Source: Luteimonas endophytica
Lineage (GTDB): Bacteria > Pseudomonadota > Gammaproteobacteria > Xanthomonadales > Xanthomonadaceae
Reading direction: 5' to 3'
DNA length: 64,000 nucleotides
NCBI RefSeq assembly: GCF_029887875.1
Contig: NZ_JARXRM010000035.1
Span: 1 to 64,000, forward strand
Each line of letters begins with the position of its first letter. Position 1 is the first letter of the stretch. A program made the translations under genes and the position numbers. The notes beneath the pieces were generated by a model. The model saw nothing but the letters and a program-made list of their open reading frames with translations. It did not search any database and was not told where the DNA came from. Positions 16,306 to 25,358 of the stretch are shown here, piece after piece.

Positions 16306-17034
16306 ATGAAATCCATCGATTGCTTCATAGCAGCTGTCATTTGCGGGTGTGCGTTTCTGATTGGCTGCCAGGAAGGAGAAGACGCTCGCACAGGGACTGT
16401 GGCTTCAGGCGAGGTAGCCGACGCAGCGCCGAACGAGGGCAATCGCCCTTCCGACTCGCTTCGTTACGAAATGCAGAAGCCGGATGTCGAGGACTTTCTT
16501 TGCCAGCAAAGCTGTGGACAGAACCGATGGCGGCTGGCGCGCACCCCGGAGGAAGCCAAGTGGCTCATGAGAAACGGATTTCCAAGCCAGAACGAGGTCG
16601 ATTTGTTCGAAAGCATGAGCGCATACCAGCTGGGAAGGCTGGCAGCCGGGGGCTCGATTGTCGCCCAGGCTGAGTATGGGCGCCGCCTGGCGGCGAGCGG
16701 TGAGCTTGCAAATGGCTTGCTCGAGCTGAAGAAGGCCTCGGATCGAGGCAGCATCTATGCCTACTATCTCATCTCGGAAGTCCAGCTTCGCAACGCGAAC
16801 GATCGCCTCAGCGCTGCTGCGTTCCTGCGCGTCGCCTACTTGCTTGGCGATACCCGCGCTGGCGATATGATGGCCGGACTAGATCTTCATGTGGTCGAAA
16901 GTCGGGTAGTCGACCAGCGGGCCGCTGCATTGCTTCAGGCGTTTGCTGGTGGGCAGCGGCCAGATCACCGGCCAGTTCAGATGTGGGATGAGATCGCTAC
17001 CGAACCTGCCGGTGCGGCGATGGGTCGTCAGTGA
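16306..17034 (+). CDS. Lipoprotein with Sel1/TPR-like helical repeats
   Basis: This encodes 242 residues. ATG 16306 is chosen because MKSIDCFIAAVICGCAFLIGC is a proper lipoprotein signal with lipobox LIGC. The body shares RTPEEAKWLMRNGFPS with the gene at 17694-18476, then short helical pairs (LELKKASDRGSIYAYYLISEV, AAFLRVAYLLGDTRAGDMM) resembling Sel1 repeats. Probably anchored facing the periplasm. Function unknown. Confidence 0.72.
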   Translation: MKSIDCFIAAVICGCAFLIGCQEGEDARTGTVASGEVADAAPNEGNRPSDSLRYEMQKPDVEDFLCQQSCGQNRWRLARTPEEAKWLMRNGFPSQNEVDLFESMSAYQLGRLAAGGSIVAQAEYGRRLAASGELANGLLELKKASDRGSIYAYYLISEVQLRNANDRLSAAAFLRVAYLLGDTRAGDMMAGLDLHVVESRVVDQRAAALLQAFAGGQRPDHRPVQMWDEIATEPAGAAMGRQ

Positions 17035-17261
17035 ACGGGCGCAGGCGCGTGCCGCACCGGTCCGCGGGCTTCGCAGGCCGGGAAGTCGATAGCAGCTCGA
17101 CGCAACCGGCAACCGGCGTGCGGCGGAGCAGAGGGCGACGAAGCGGCTTGAGCTTCCACCGCACCCCAGGGACCCACGTGAATCGCCCAGGCCTTGCGGC
17201 TCGGGGGCTGGACGGGCTTCCCGGTGCTCCCACAGCCTCCGACTCCGGCTAGACTTCCGCC

Positions 17262-17633
17262 ATGCCCACCCCAGACCAGGCCAGGCTCGACCGCATCGTC
17301 GCCGAAGCCCGGCGCAACGCCGAGCGGCGCGCCAACGACTACCGCGAGCGTGCGCTGAAGTTGTACCCCTGGGTCTGCGGCCGCTGCGCGCGCGAGTTCA
17401 CCCGCGCCAACCTGCAGGAGTTGACGGTGCACCACCGCAACCACAACCACGACGACAACCCGGCCGACGGCAGCAACTGGGAGCTGCTGTGCGTGTATTG
17501 CCACGACAACGAGCACTCGCGCCAGGGCGACTACACCGGGGTCAGCGCACTGGAAGCCGAAGACAAGCACGCGGCGGCCAAGTCCAGCCCGTTCGCCGGC
17601 CTGGGCTCGCTGCTCAAGCGCGAGGACCCCTGA
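17262..17633 (+). CDS. YajD-type HNH nuclease family protein
   Basis: This encodes 123 residues. Two zinc-type CxxC pairs (CGRCAREF and CVYCHDNEH) surround the HNH core LTVHHRNHNHDDNPADGSNW. This order and length match the YajD family of small HNH proteins, whose physiological DNA or RNA substrate is not established. It sits between two paralogous helical-repeat proteins. Confidence 0.87.
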   Translation: MPTPDQARLDRIVAEARRNAERRANDYRERALKLYPWVCGRCAREFTRANLQELTVHHRNHNHDDNPADGSNWELLCVYCHDNEHSRQGDYTGVSALEAEDKHAAAKSSPFAGLGSLLKREDP

Positions 17634-17693
17634 GCGTTGGGACCGTTGCATTCTCGTGCCACCAGATAGCCAGGGGGCTGCGCAAGGGGGGTA

Positions 17694-18476
17694 ATGATGC
17701 AGGATCGTCCACGCCGCAGGCCGGCATGGCTGCTGGCGCTAGTAGTCGCGAGTGCTGGCCTGGTGGTCGTCTATTCGCTGGTCGATCCCTGGCGGCAATC
17801 GCCCGCACCGCGGGAAGTCTCGTCGCAAGCCGTGGAATCTTCCGAATTGCAGGCAATTGCCGAGCCGGGACCAGCGACTCAAGGTTCTGCGGGAGCCGCG
17901 AGGCCACGCCCAGCTCCGAGGGCTTTCGCGATCTCCCAGGTCCGCCTGGGGGACACCTTGCATGAGCCAAGAACGCAGGCCGAGGTTGACTGGTTGAATC
18001 GGAATGCGTTTCCTTCGCGCGAGACTCTGGTCGCTGCAGGGGAAGTCGAGCCCGACCCCAGAAACTTGGATGTCTCGAAAGGGATATCGCCCACGCAGAT
18101 CATCCATGCTGAGAACATTGCGCTTACCCAGCCGAGGTTCCGCGAACAGGCAATGGCCTACCTGAACCTTGCGGCCGTTCAAGGTTCGATTTTCGCGCTC
18201 GAATCTTTGGGCAGCGTGTACTCGAACTCCAATCCGGTGAGATCCGAAGCGTACTTCCGTGCCGCCGCCCTTCGAGGCGACTGGAAGGCGTCGCTGAGAA
18301 TGAGGGCCCGGCTGAGCCCTGAACAGGACTATCTATCGGAACTCCTGTCCCACCAGATTGCTTCCCGTATCAATCAAGATCGTATCGATCGCGGGTTGCC
18401 TCCACTCTCACCGGACGTTCGTCCAGGCCTGGATGACGCTTTGCTTGAAGTTTCCGAGCATGGAGTTCTCTACTAG
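17694..18476 (+). CDS. Membrane-anchored Sel1-like repeat protein
   Basis: This encodes 260 residues with an AAGGGGGG site before ATGATG. Basic residues then a single membrane segment at ~12-28 (WLLALVVASAGLVVVYS) anchor it, with the rest periplasmic. It shares RTQAEVDWLNRNAFPS with the lipoprotein at 16306 and has helical pairs (AMAYLNLAAVQGSIFALESLG, EAYFRAAALRGDWKASLRM). The two appear to be paralogues with different anchors. Function unknown. Confidence 0.72.
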   Translation: MMQDRPRRRPAWLLALVVASAGLVVVYSLVDPWRQSPAPREVSSQAVESSELQAIAEPGPATQGSAGAARPRPAPRAFAISQVRLGDTLHEPRTQAEVDWLNRNAFPSRETLVAAGEVEPDPRNLDVSKGISPTQIIHAENIALTQPRFREQAMAYLNLAAVQGSIFALESLGSVYSNSNPVRSEAYFRAAALRGDWKASLRMRARLSPEQDYLSELLSHQIASRINQDRIDRGLPPLSPDVRPGLDDALLEVSEHGVLY

Positions 18477-18589
18477 CTGGGCGTATCACCGTTGCAGAAG
18501 AGAAGGCCTGCAGTGCTCTCGGTTCTTGTTATCTAGGAAGCGGCTTGCGCCTGCGCGCTCGTGTCGGGTCTTGTGCCATCCAGTGCGGC

Positions 18590-19045
18590 TCACAGCGTGG
18601 GCGGGTTCTTCAGTTCCAGGGTCTGCACCCAGGTCCCGAAGCCGGTACTCAGGTGTACCACCTCGCCGAGCAGCTGCCCGCCGATCGCCTCGGCGTTCAC
18701 GAACACGCTGCCGTTCCGGTACTCGTCGATCGAATATTGCGGACGGCCCTGCACCATGGTGCGGGTGGCGTTCACGTACTGCAGGCCGGTCAGCACGATG
18801 TTCCACTGCTGGCCGTTTGCGCTCAGCGTTGCCGCCGCCGTCCCGCTGGCGACGCCGCCGTTGACATAGGTCAGCACCGCCTGGTTGATCGCGTTGGTCA
18901 GCGTTTGCCAGGGGATGTTGAAGATCACCGTGCTGGTGTGCGCGTTGGGGAAGTTGCCGAAGCGCTCGAACGCGGTCTGCGCGGCAACCTCCGGGATGTC
19001 GGTCGGATCGTAGTGCTTGTCGAGGAATTCGAATTCGTTGGCCAT
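18590..19045 (-). CDS. Hypothetical protein
   Basis: This encodes 151 residues from the start at 19045, preceded by CAGGAG. It is a soluble beta-rich sequence (STVIFNIPWQTLTNAINQAV, ATLSANGQQWNIVLTGLQYV) with no cysteine, no signal peptide and no membrane segment. I do not recognise a family. In-frame extension upstream is Pro/Thr-rich and probably not coding. A 16-bp palindrome lies upstream. Confidence 0.65.
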   Translation of the reverse strand: MANEFEFLDKHYDPTDIPEVAAQTAFERFGNFPNAHTSTVIFNIPWQTLTNAINQAVLTYVNGGVASGTAAATLSANGQQWNIVLTGLQYVNATRTMVQGRPQYSIDEYRNGSVFVNAEAIGGQLLGEVVHLSTGFGTWVQTLELKNPPTL

Positions 19046-19085
19046 GGACGGCTCCTGGGTAGTGGCGGTGGGCGGCGTGGCGGTG

Positions 19086-19101
19086 GGGCCGGTACCGGCC
19101 C
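19086..19101. promoter_or_regulatory. 16-bp palindrome upstream of a hypothetical gene
   Basis: GGGCCGGTACCGGCCC is a perfect palindrome 41 bases upstream of the start codon at 19045. It could be an operator or simply a GC-rich inverted repeat. The remaining gap up to 19440 shows no clear gene; a 31-codon ORF overlapping the lysR stop (19346-19441) is not convincing. Confidence 0.35.
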
Positions 19102-19440
19102 GGGTCGCCGGTGGCGGCGGGCGCGACAGCCCGCGCAGTAGCAACAGCAGCTCGAGGGGGTGGAGGGCCAAGCAAGACCGGTCTTCTGCGCGGGTACACA
19201 CCCGAAAACGCGGGGGCGGGCCGCTTGTGAAGGCGGGCGCCAGAAGCCGGGGTCGGCCTGGTCGTTCTCGGGCGTTGCCGGGTTCGGCAGTGCTGGCCAC
19301 GCCTGGCGGGGCTTCTCCCAGGAGCGAGTGCGAACGCTTCGCGGCCTAGTCCTTCTTTCCCAGGTGGTTGACACCGGCCAGGTGCGGTTCTGCCCAGGCG
19401 CCCCATTTGTCGTGCGGACCAGCCCGGTACGAGCACCGCA

Positions 19441-20343
19441 TCAGTCGGCCGTGGCGAGTCTTTCCCGCAGGCGGGGTGTTGCGTAATCCAGGAACGCGCG
19501 CAGCTTCAACGGCAGGCGGCGCTGGCCGCTGTACACCAGGCTGGCGGGCATTGCCGGCGGCTCGAACTCGCGCAGTGCGGTCTGCAGCTGCCCGCTGCGG
19601 GTCCACTCTTCGATCTGGTACGACAGCACGCGTGTCACGCCGACCCCGGCGAGGGTCGCATCGATCGCGGCTTCCGCGGTGTTCACCACCAGTACCGAAC
19701 GCACCGGTACCGCCACCTCGGCGCCGTCCACCGGGAAGGTCCACGCGACGGTCGAATTGATCGCGTCGAAGGTGATGCACCGGTGCTCGGCGAGGTCGCG
19801 CGGCACGCCCGGAAGCCCATGCGTGGAGAAGTACGCCGGGCTGGCGCAGACCACGCGACGGATGGTGCCGATGCGCGCCGCCGTCAGCCGGCTGTCGGGC
19901 AGCTCTCCGACGCGCACGGCGAGGTCGATCTGCTCTTCCATCAGGTGGGCGATGCGGTCCCCCTGGATCAGGCGCACGTTGATCTCGGGGAAGGCCGCCA
20001 TGAATTCGACGACGACCGGCAGCACGTGCATCCGGCCCATCACCAGCGGTGCGGTGATCACCAGTTCGCCCCGCGGCTCGGAGAACTCGCCCGCCGCGGC
20101 CCGCTCGGCCTCGGTCACGTCTTCGAGGATGCGCTTGCATGCGGCGAGGTAGTCGCGGCCGGAGTCGGTCAGCGTGAGCCCCCGGGTGGAGCGATTGAGC
20201 AGGCGCGCTTTCAGGTGCGCCTCCAGGTCCGACAGCTTGCGGCTGACGGTGGCCAGCGGCATGTCCAGCTTGCGGCCGGCGGCAGACAGGCTGCCGTGCT
20301 CCACCACGCTCATGAAGACGCCCATGGCCTCCAGGCGATCCAT
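19441..20343 (-). CDS. LysR family transcriptional regulator
   Basis: This encodes 300 residues. The N-terminal winged helix-turn-helix (MGVFMSVVEHGSLSAAGRKL, TVSRKLSDLEAHLKARLLNR) is followed by a periplasmic-binding-protein-like effector domain of normal length. It is divergent from the NTF2-like/GST/oxidoreductase genes. The 150-bp intergenic region contains a 13-bp inverted repeat, so it likely controls them and itself. Confidence 0.93.
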   Translation of the reverse strand: MDRLEAMGVFMSVVEHGSLSAAGRKLDMPLATVSRKLSDLEAHLKARLLNRSTRGLTLTDSGRDYLAACKRILEDVTEAERAAAGEFSEPRGELVITAPLVMGRMHVLPVVVEFMAAFPEINVRLIQGDRIAHLMEEQIDLAVRVGELPDSRLTAARIGTIRRVVCASPAYFSTHGLPGVPRDLAEHRCITFDAINSTVAWTFPVDGAEVAVPVRSVLVVNTAEAAIDATLAGVGVTRVLSYQIEEWTRSGQLQTALREFEPPAMPASLVYSGQRRLPLKLRAFLDYATPRLRERLATAD

Positions 20344-20348
20344 GTTTG

Positions 20349-20404
20349 TTCCATATTTCGGAAGACTGATTCCATTATTTACACACTAGTGCCGAAATAT
20401 GGAA
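20349..20404. promoter_or_regulatory. 13-bp inverted repeat with a 30-bp spacer, probable LysR site
   Basis: TTCCATATTTCGG (20349-20361) and CCGAAATATGGAA (20392-20404) are perfect inverted copies in the divergent promoter region. The left arm begins 6 bases upstream of the lysR start codon. The AT-rich spacer could hold the promoters. Confidence 0.65.
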
Positions 20405-20493
20405 GCACCTAGGCTTTCTCTCGGCGGCGGATGCCGAGGCCATTCGCCCACCGCCCGCGACCTGCGCCCTCCCTCCCCGTCGAGACGCCGACC

Positions 20494-20958
20494 ATGGACA
20501 GACCCCCGCTGCCGCCCTTCACCCGTGACACCGCCGCGCAGAAGGTGCGGCTTGCCGAGGACGCATGGAACACCCGCGAGCCCGCCCGGGTCGCGCTGGC
20601 GTACACGGCCGACAGCCGCTGGCGCAACCGCTCGGAGTTCCTGCAGGGCCGCGACCAGATCGAAGCCTTCCTGGCGCGCAAATGGCAGCGAGAGCGCGAG
20701 TACCGGTTGACCAAGGCGCTGTGGGCCTTCCACGAGCACCGCATCGCCGTGCGCTTCGCCTACGAATGGCAGGACGCGCACGGCGCCTGGTTCCGCAGCT
20801 ACGGCAACGAGAACTGGGAATTCGACCCGCATGGCCTGATGCGCACGCGCATCGCCAGCATCAACGACCTGCCGATCGGCGAGCACGAGCGCCTGTTCCG
20901 CTGGCCGCTCGGTCGCCGCCCCGACGACCAGCCCGCGCTCGGTGAGCTCGGGCTCTGA
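20494..20958 (+). CDS. DUF1348 / nuclear transport factor 2-like protein
   Basis: This encodes 154 residues. The sequence opens with a helix ([25 protein letters not shown]) then [24 protein letters not shown] and [23 protein letters not shown], the cone-shaped NTF2 fold of the DUF1348 family. Members are small cytosolic proteins, often beside LysR regulators and reductases. It leads the set of three genes divergent from lysR. Confidence 0.85.
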   Translation: MDRPPLPPFTRDTAAQKVRLAEDAWNTREPARVALAYTADSRWRNRSEFLQGRDQIEAFLARKWQREREYRLTKALWAFHEHRIAVRFAYEWQDAHGAWFRSYGNENWEFDPHGLMRTRIASINDLPIGEHERLFRWPLGRRPDDQPALGELGL

Positions 20959-20999
20959 TCGCGCCACGCACTCCACCTTTCCCCTCGAGGACCATCGAC

Positions 21000-21617
21000 A
21001 TGGCAATCAAGCTCCATCGAAACCCGCTGTCCGGCCATTCGCACCGCGCGCAGCTGCTGCTCTCGTTGATCGGCTTGGATGCCGAGCTGATCGACGTGGA
21101 CCTGAAGAACGGCGCGCACAAGCAGCCGGAGTTCCTGCGGATGAACTGCTTCGGCCAGGTCCCCGTGCTCGAAGACGGCGGCGAGACGGTGGCCGACTCG
21201 AACGCCATCCTGGTGTACATCGCCAAGAAGTACGGCGGCGGCCAGTGGCTGCCCGAGGACCCGGCGGGCGCGGCGCGCGTGCAGCGGTGGCTGTCGGTGG
21301 CCGCGGGGCAGATCGCTTTCGGCCCGGCCGCCGCGCGCCTGGTCACCGTGTTCGGGGCGAAGCTGGATGCGGACGCGCTGGTCGCGCGCAGCCACGCCTT
21401 GCTCGCGGTGGTCGATGGCGAGTTGAGGGACCGCCGCTTTCTGGCCGGGGACAAGCCGACCATCGCCGACGTGGCTGCGTATTCCTATATCGCCCACGCG
21501 CCGGAAGGCAACGTCGCGCTGGACGAGTACGCCGGCGTCGGCGCATGGTTGAAGCGCATCGAGCAGCTGCCGGGCTTCGTTCCGATGCAGGCGACGAGGG
21601 TGGGGCTGGCGGCGTAG
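21000..21617 (+). CDS. Glutathione S-transferase family protein
   Basis: This encodes 205 residues. The thioredoxin-like N-domain ([21 protein letters not shown]) carries the active-site Ser region, with [22 protein letters not shown] supplying the cis-Pro and the glutathione-binding Asp-Ser pair. The C-domain has the N-capping/hydrophobic staple [18 protein letters not shown]. It is 41 bases downstream of the NTF2-like gene and probably shares its transcript; detoxification by glutathione conjugation is the expected role. Confidence 0.92.
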   Translation: MAIKLHRNPLSGHSHRAQLLLSLIGLDAELIDVDLKNGAHKQPEFLRMNCFGQVPVLEDGGETVADSNAILVYIAKKYGGGQWLPEDPAGAARVQRWLSVAAGQIAFGPAAARLVTVFGAKLDADALVARSHALLAVVDGELRDRRFLAGDKPTIADVAAYSYIAHAPEGNVALDEYAGVGAWLKRIEQLPGFVPMQATRVGLAA

Positions 21618-21645
21618 GCCGCCGGACCCTGGCGAGCCACCGGCG

Positions 21646-23685
21646 ATGTCGGCCGAACCGTCCCCATCCCCGTTCCACGCAGGCGAACTGGCGATCCAGC
21701 GGCAGCTCGGGGTGGCCGAGCGCGTGGACGCCTTCGCCAGGAAGGCGGTGCGCGACCACATGCCCGACCAGCATCGGACGTTCTTTGCGCAGCTGCCGTT
21801 CCTGGTCGCGGCGAGCGTCGACCGGCAGGGCGACCCGGCGGTCACGCTGCTGGCGGGCCGGCCCGGCTTTGCGCATTCCCCCGATGCGGGGTTCCTGCAG
21901 ATCGACTGCGCGCCGGATCCGTCGGATCCGGTGGCGGAAGGCTGGGTGCCCGGCGAACCCGTCGGCCTGCTCGGCATCGAACTGCGCACGCGGCGACGCA
22001 ACCGGATGAACGGCACTCTGGTGCAGACCGGGAGCGGGCGCCTCGGCGTGGCCGTCGGCCAGTCGTTCGGCAACTGCCCGCAGTACATCCACACGCGCAG
22101 CATGGCATTCGTCCGCGATCCGGCGCAGCCCTGGCATGGCGATGTCGAGTCCGGGCAGGCGCTCGATGAGGCGGCGCGAAGGATGATCGCGGGTGCCGAC
22201 CTCTTTTTCGTCGGCAGCCATGTCGAACGGGGAGAGCGGGGCGCGCGCTCGGTGGACGCCTCCCATCGCGGCGGCAAGCCGGGTTTCGTGAGGATCCGCG
22301 GCAACCGGCTGAGCATTCCGGACTTCGCCGGCAACCTGCACTTCAACACGCTCGGCAACTTCCTGCTCAATCCCAGGGCAGGCCTGGTGTTCGTGGATTT
22401 CGCCACCGGCGACATGCTCCACCTGTCCGGCGACGTGCTGCTCGATTTCGGGGCCGAGGAAGCCGCCACGTTCCAGGGCGCGGAGCGGCTTTGGCATGTG
22501 GACGTCCGGCGCTGGACCAGGCGCAAGGGCGCGTTTCCGCTGCGCGGCCGGGGCGGCGAGGCGTCGCCGAACGCGCTGATGACCGGCTCCTGGGAGGAAT
22601 CCGACGCGCGCCGCGAGGCCGAGCGCATGCGCGGGCAGTGGCGCGATTTCCGCATCGCGGAGATCGTGCAGGAGTCGTCCGTGGTCAAGTCGTTCTGGCT
22701 CGAGCCCGTGGGCACACCGGGGCCGTGGCTGCACCAGGCCGGCCAGTACCTGCCGGTGCGGCTGAAGCTGCCCGGCGATGAGCGCCACACCTCGCGCGTG
22801 TACACGGTCTCGGCCGCCCCGTCGGACAGCCGCTATCGCATCAGCGTCCGGAGGCAGGGGGCCTTTTCCACGCACCTGCACGATCACTGCCGCGCCGGCG
22901 ACACGATCCAGGCGCAGGCGCCGCGCGGCGGATTCGTCGTCGATGCGCTGCAGCCGCGCCCCCTCGTGCTGATCTCCGCCGGCATCGGCATCACGCCGAT
23001 GGTCGCGATGCTCAGGCACGTGGTCTACGAAGGCGTGCGCAAGCGCCGTGTCCGACCGACCTGGTTCATCCACGGCAGCCGCAGCGTGGCCGAGCGCGCG
23101 TTCGCCGGCGAGCTGCAGCAGCTCGCGGAAGCCGCCAACGGCGCCGTGCGCGTCGTGCAGGTGCTGAGCGATCCTGGCGGGGGCGGCATCGAAGGCCGCG
23201 ACTACCACGCCAGGGGCCGCGTCGACCTGGCGCTGCTGCAGGCTGTGCTTCCGTTCGGCGACTTCGATTTCCATCTGTGCGGCCCGCCGGATTTCATGCA
23301 GTCGGTCTACACGCAGCTGCGCGGCGTCCACGTGCCGAACGAGCGCATCCACGCCGAGGCGTTCGGCCCGGCCGGCATCCGCCGCGACGACCGGGCCGGC
23401 ATGCCGCCGGCCGCGACCGGGCCGGTGCAGGTGCTGTTCGCGCGGTCGGGCAAGGAAGCGCGGTGGACGCCCGGCGCCGGCAGCCTGCTCGACCTGGCCG
23501 AGGCGCGCGGGCTCGCCCCGCCGTATGCCTGCCGCTCGGGCACCTGCGGGAGCTGCAGGCAGGTGCTCGCGCAGGGCTCGGTCACGTACCCGAGCCAACC
23601 CCAGGCACCCTGCGGCAGCGACGAACTGCTGTTGTGCCAGGCGCTTCCGATGCAGGGCAGCGAGCCGCTGGTCATCGAAGCCTGA
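21646..23685 (+). CDS. PNPOx-like / ferredoxin reductase / 2Fe-2S ferredoxin fusion oxidoreductase
   Basis: This encodes 679 residues. Residues ~40-290 resemble the split-barrel pyridoxamine-phosphate-oxidase-like domain (GNCPQYIHTRSM, LNPRAGLVFVDF). Residues ~330-575 are a ferredoxin-NAD(P) reductase with the FAD motif RVYT at 384-387 and the pyridine-nucleotide motif GIGITPM near 446. Residues ~593-679 are a plant-type ferredoxin with cluster Cys 629, 634, 637 and 664. Electrons would run NAD(P)H to FAD to 2Fe-2S to a substrate at the barrel or a partner. It lies just downstream of the GST gene. Confidence 0.88.
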   Translation: MSAEPSPSPFHAGELAIQRQLGVAERVDAFARKAVRDHMPDQHRTFFAQLPFLVAASVDRQGDPAVTLLAGRPGFAHSPDAGFLQIDCAPDPSDPVAEGWVPGEPVGLLGIELRTRRRNRMNGTLVQTGSGRLGVAVGQSFGNCPQYIHTRSMAFVRDPAQPWHGDVESGQALDEAARRMIAGADLFFVGSHVERGERGARSVDASHRGGKPGFVRIRGNRLSIPDFAGNLHFNTLGNFLLNPRAGLVFVDFATGDMLHLSGDVLLDFGAEEAATFQGAERLWHVDVRRWTRRKGAFPLRGRGGEASPNALMTGSWEESDARREAERMRGQWRDFRIAEIVQESSVVKSFWLEPVGTPGPWLHQAGQYLPVRLKLPGDERHTSRVYTVSAAPSDSRYRISVRRQGAFSTHLHDHCRAGDTIQAQAPRGGFVVDALQPRPLVLISAGIGITPMVAMLRHVVYEGVRKRRVRPTWFIHGSRSVAERAFAGELQQLAEAANGAVRVVQVLSDPGGGGIEGRDYHARGRVDLALLQAVLPFGDFDFHLCGPPDFMQSVYTQLRGVHVPNERIHAEAFGPAGIRRDDRAGMPPAATGPVQVLFARSGKEARWTPGAGSLLDLAEARGLAPPYACRSGTCGSCRQVLAQGSVTYPSQPQAPCGSDELLLCQALPMQGSEPLVIEA

Positions 23686-23702
23686 CCGAACGAGGAGACA
23701 CC

Positions 23703-23903
23703 ATGGCGAGCATCATCGCGTTCATCCGGGGCATCGCCGCGCGACTGCCCGGCCGGCGCGCCGCTTCCCGCGCGCAAGCAGGCGGCTGCGCCGAACGACA
23801 CGACCCCTCCGCGTTGATCGAATCGCTCGCCATGCCACGGCAATGGATGACGGGGGGCGAGCTTGCGGATGCGTACCGGAGCGGCTGCGGCGGCTCAGCG
23901 TGA
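23703..23903 (+). CDS. Small hypothetical protein with a very strong ribosome binding site
   Basis: This encodes 66 residues starting 15 bases after the oxidoreductase stop, with GAGGAG placed ideally. An amphipathic basic N-terminal helix (IIAFIRGIAARLPGRR) precedes a polar tail. The frame stays open past its TGA stop (23901-23903) into a remnant of a metallo-beta-lactamase-fold enzyme. No family recognised. Confidence 0.6.
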   Translation: MASIIAFIRGIAARLPGRRAASRAQAGGCAERHDPSALIESLAMPRQWMTGGELADAYRSGCGGSA

Positions 23904-23942
23904 TCCCAGCGCAACCCGGGACGACCAAGACGGGAACCTCGT

Positions 23943-24137
23943 CTCTACACGCTGGGCTGCGGCCACGTCGACTTCGAGCGGGACCGGATGCCCGACTTCA
24001 ACCGTTCCCGCGGCGAGGCGCTGGCGTCCATGGGCCGGATCAGGCGGATCCTCCGGAATACCCAGGGCCGTCTGGTGATCCAGCACGAACCCAGGGACAT
24101 CGCGGCGATGCCCAGGATTCCCGCCTATCTGGATTGA
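23943..24137 (+). pseudogene. Remnant of a metallo-beta-lactamase-fold hydrolase (AHL lactonase-like)
   Basis: The translation begins LYTLGCGHVDF, like the first strand of lactonase-type metallo-beta-lactamases. It jumps directly to their C-terminal end ([42 protein letters not shown]). The central part with the HxHxDH zinc motif is absent, so an internal deletion removed the catalytic core. It has no start codon of its own and is in frame with the 66-codon gene upstream. Its end overlaps the yaiI-like gene by 13 bases. Confidence 0.7.
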
Positions 24138-24619
24138 TCGGGGCCTCGGGGGAGGGCCGCCACCCATCGGTCAAGCTGCATCGCGAACGCCTGCCGGTCC
24201 CGTGCGCCGAACGCGGCCGGCCCGCCGGTCTGCACGCCCGCCCCGCGCAGCTCTTCCATGAAATTGCGCACCGATAGCCGCTCGGCGATGTTGTCCTGGG
24301 TGAAGCGCTGGCCGCGGGGATCGACGGCTTCGGCGCCGCTGGCGAGTACGCGCGCGGCGAGCGGGATGTCCTGGGTGACCACCAGGTCGCCGGGCCCGGC
24401 GCGTTCGGCGATGGCATCGTCGGCGGCGTCGAAGCCGCCCTGCACCTGCAGCGCCCGGATGAAGCGCGAGCCCGGCGTGCGCAGCCACTGGTTGGCGACC
24501 AGGGTCAGCGGCACCTGCGCGCGCTCGGCGGCGCGGAACAGGATGTCCTTGATCGGGCCGGGGCAGGCGTCGGCGTCCACCCAGATCCGTGCGGGCGGGG
24601 TATCTGCTGGACTCGTCAT
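24125..24619 (-). CDS. YaiI/YqxD family (DUF188) protein
   Basis: This encodes 164 residues. Family signatures are clear: [33 protein letters not shown] at the start with the acidic pocket [22 protein letters not shown] in the middle and [24 protein letters not shown]. The fold is PIN-like with conserved acidic residues, consistent with a putative nuclease, but no activity is established for the family. Confidence 0.92.
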   Translation of the reverse strand: MTSPADTPPARIWVDADACPGPIKDILFRAAERAQVPLTLVANQWLRTPGSRFIRALQVQGGFDAADDAIAERAGPGDLVVTQDIPLAARVLASGAEAVDPRGQRFTQDNIAERLSVRNFMEELRGAGVQTGGPAAFGARDRQAFAMQLDRWVAALPRGPDQSR

Positions 24620-24725
24620 CGTCTGCGCTCCATTGCCGGTCGAGGATAGCCCGGCCGGCCCGGGGCAGACGACGCGCTCCGGGTTCGCTCATCGAAGCGT
24701 GGGCCGTGGGGCGGTCTTGCGGGTC

Positions 24726-25307
24726 CTAGTCGGCATCCTCGACGCGGGTATCGTGCGCGATCCAGTTGGTTTCCCAGGTGCGGCCGCCATCCTCCGAGAA
24801 CGCCTGTTCGAAGCGCGCCGAGTCGTGGGTGATGTCCGAAATGACGAAGCGCACCAGGATCGCCCTGCCATCGAGATCGTCCTGGCCGTAGAACTCGCCG
24901 CGACCGTCCCGGAAGCCGCCGAAGATCGGGCGGCCCATGGCGCCATTGCGCGCGCTGGCGTAGTGCAGGCTCCACTGCCTCGCTTGCGGATCGTAGAGCC
25001 GCAGGCTCATGCCCTCGATGCGCCCGGCAGGGCCTTCCACGCGCAATTCGACCAGGTTGGCCCGGCCATCTAGAACTTTTCGCACGACGGTGGTACCGGT
25101 GTACTGGTCCCATTCGCTCGATCCCGACAGCGGCCTCGCCAAGCGGCGCAGTTCGGTCTTCCAGGTGCCGATTTCCCAGTCGAAGTCGTGCTGGCCGGCC
25201 ACCGGGGCAGCGCCGGGAGCGGCCTGCGCCGACGCTGCCGGCGAGGCGATGCCCAGCAGTGCCGCCAGCAAGAGCACGGCGCTGAGTCGGCGTGCGGTGT
25301 TTTGCAT
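24726..25307 (-). CDS. Secreted DUF1579-like protein
   Basis: This encodes 193 residues from the start at 25307 (GGAAGGGACA upstream). The signal peptide ends near ASAQA. The mature protein has HDFDWEIGTWKTELRRL, WSLHYASARNGAMG and an antiparallel beta pattern like DUF1579 and heme- or lipocalin-like barrels. It is divergent from the HxlR regulator, only 51 bases apart, and is therefore a likely target of it. Ligand unknown. Confidence 0.78.
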   Translation of the reverse strand: MQNTARRLSAVLLLAALLGIASPAASAQAAPGAAPVAGQHDFDWEIGTWKTELRRLARPLSGSSEWDQYTGTTVVRKVLDGRANLVELRVEGPAGRIEGMSLRLYDPQARQWSLHYASARNGAMGRPIFGGFRDGRGEFYGQDDLDGRAILVRFVISDITHDSARFEQAFSEDGGRTWETNWIAHDTRVEDAD

Positions 25308-25358
25308 TGTCCCTTCCCGTTTCGCATGATGCGGGCAGGATGCGAGGACGAGGCGGCC

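Noticed and set aside
19346-19441. 31-codon ORF overlapping the lysR stop codon as TGATG
   Set aside because: Overlap suggests coupling, but the peptide has no recognisable feature and is too short to support.
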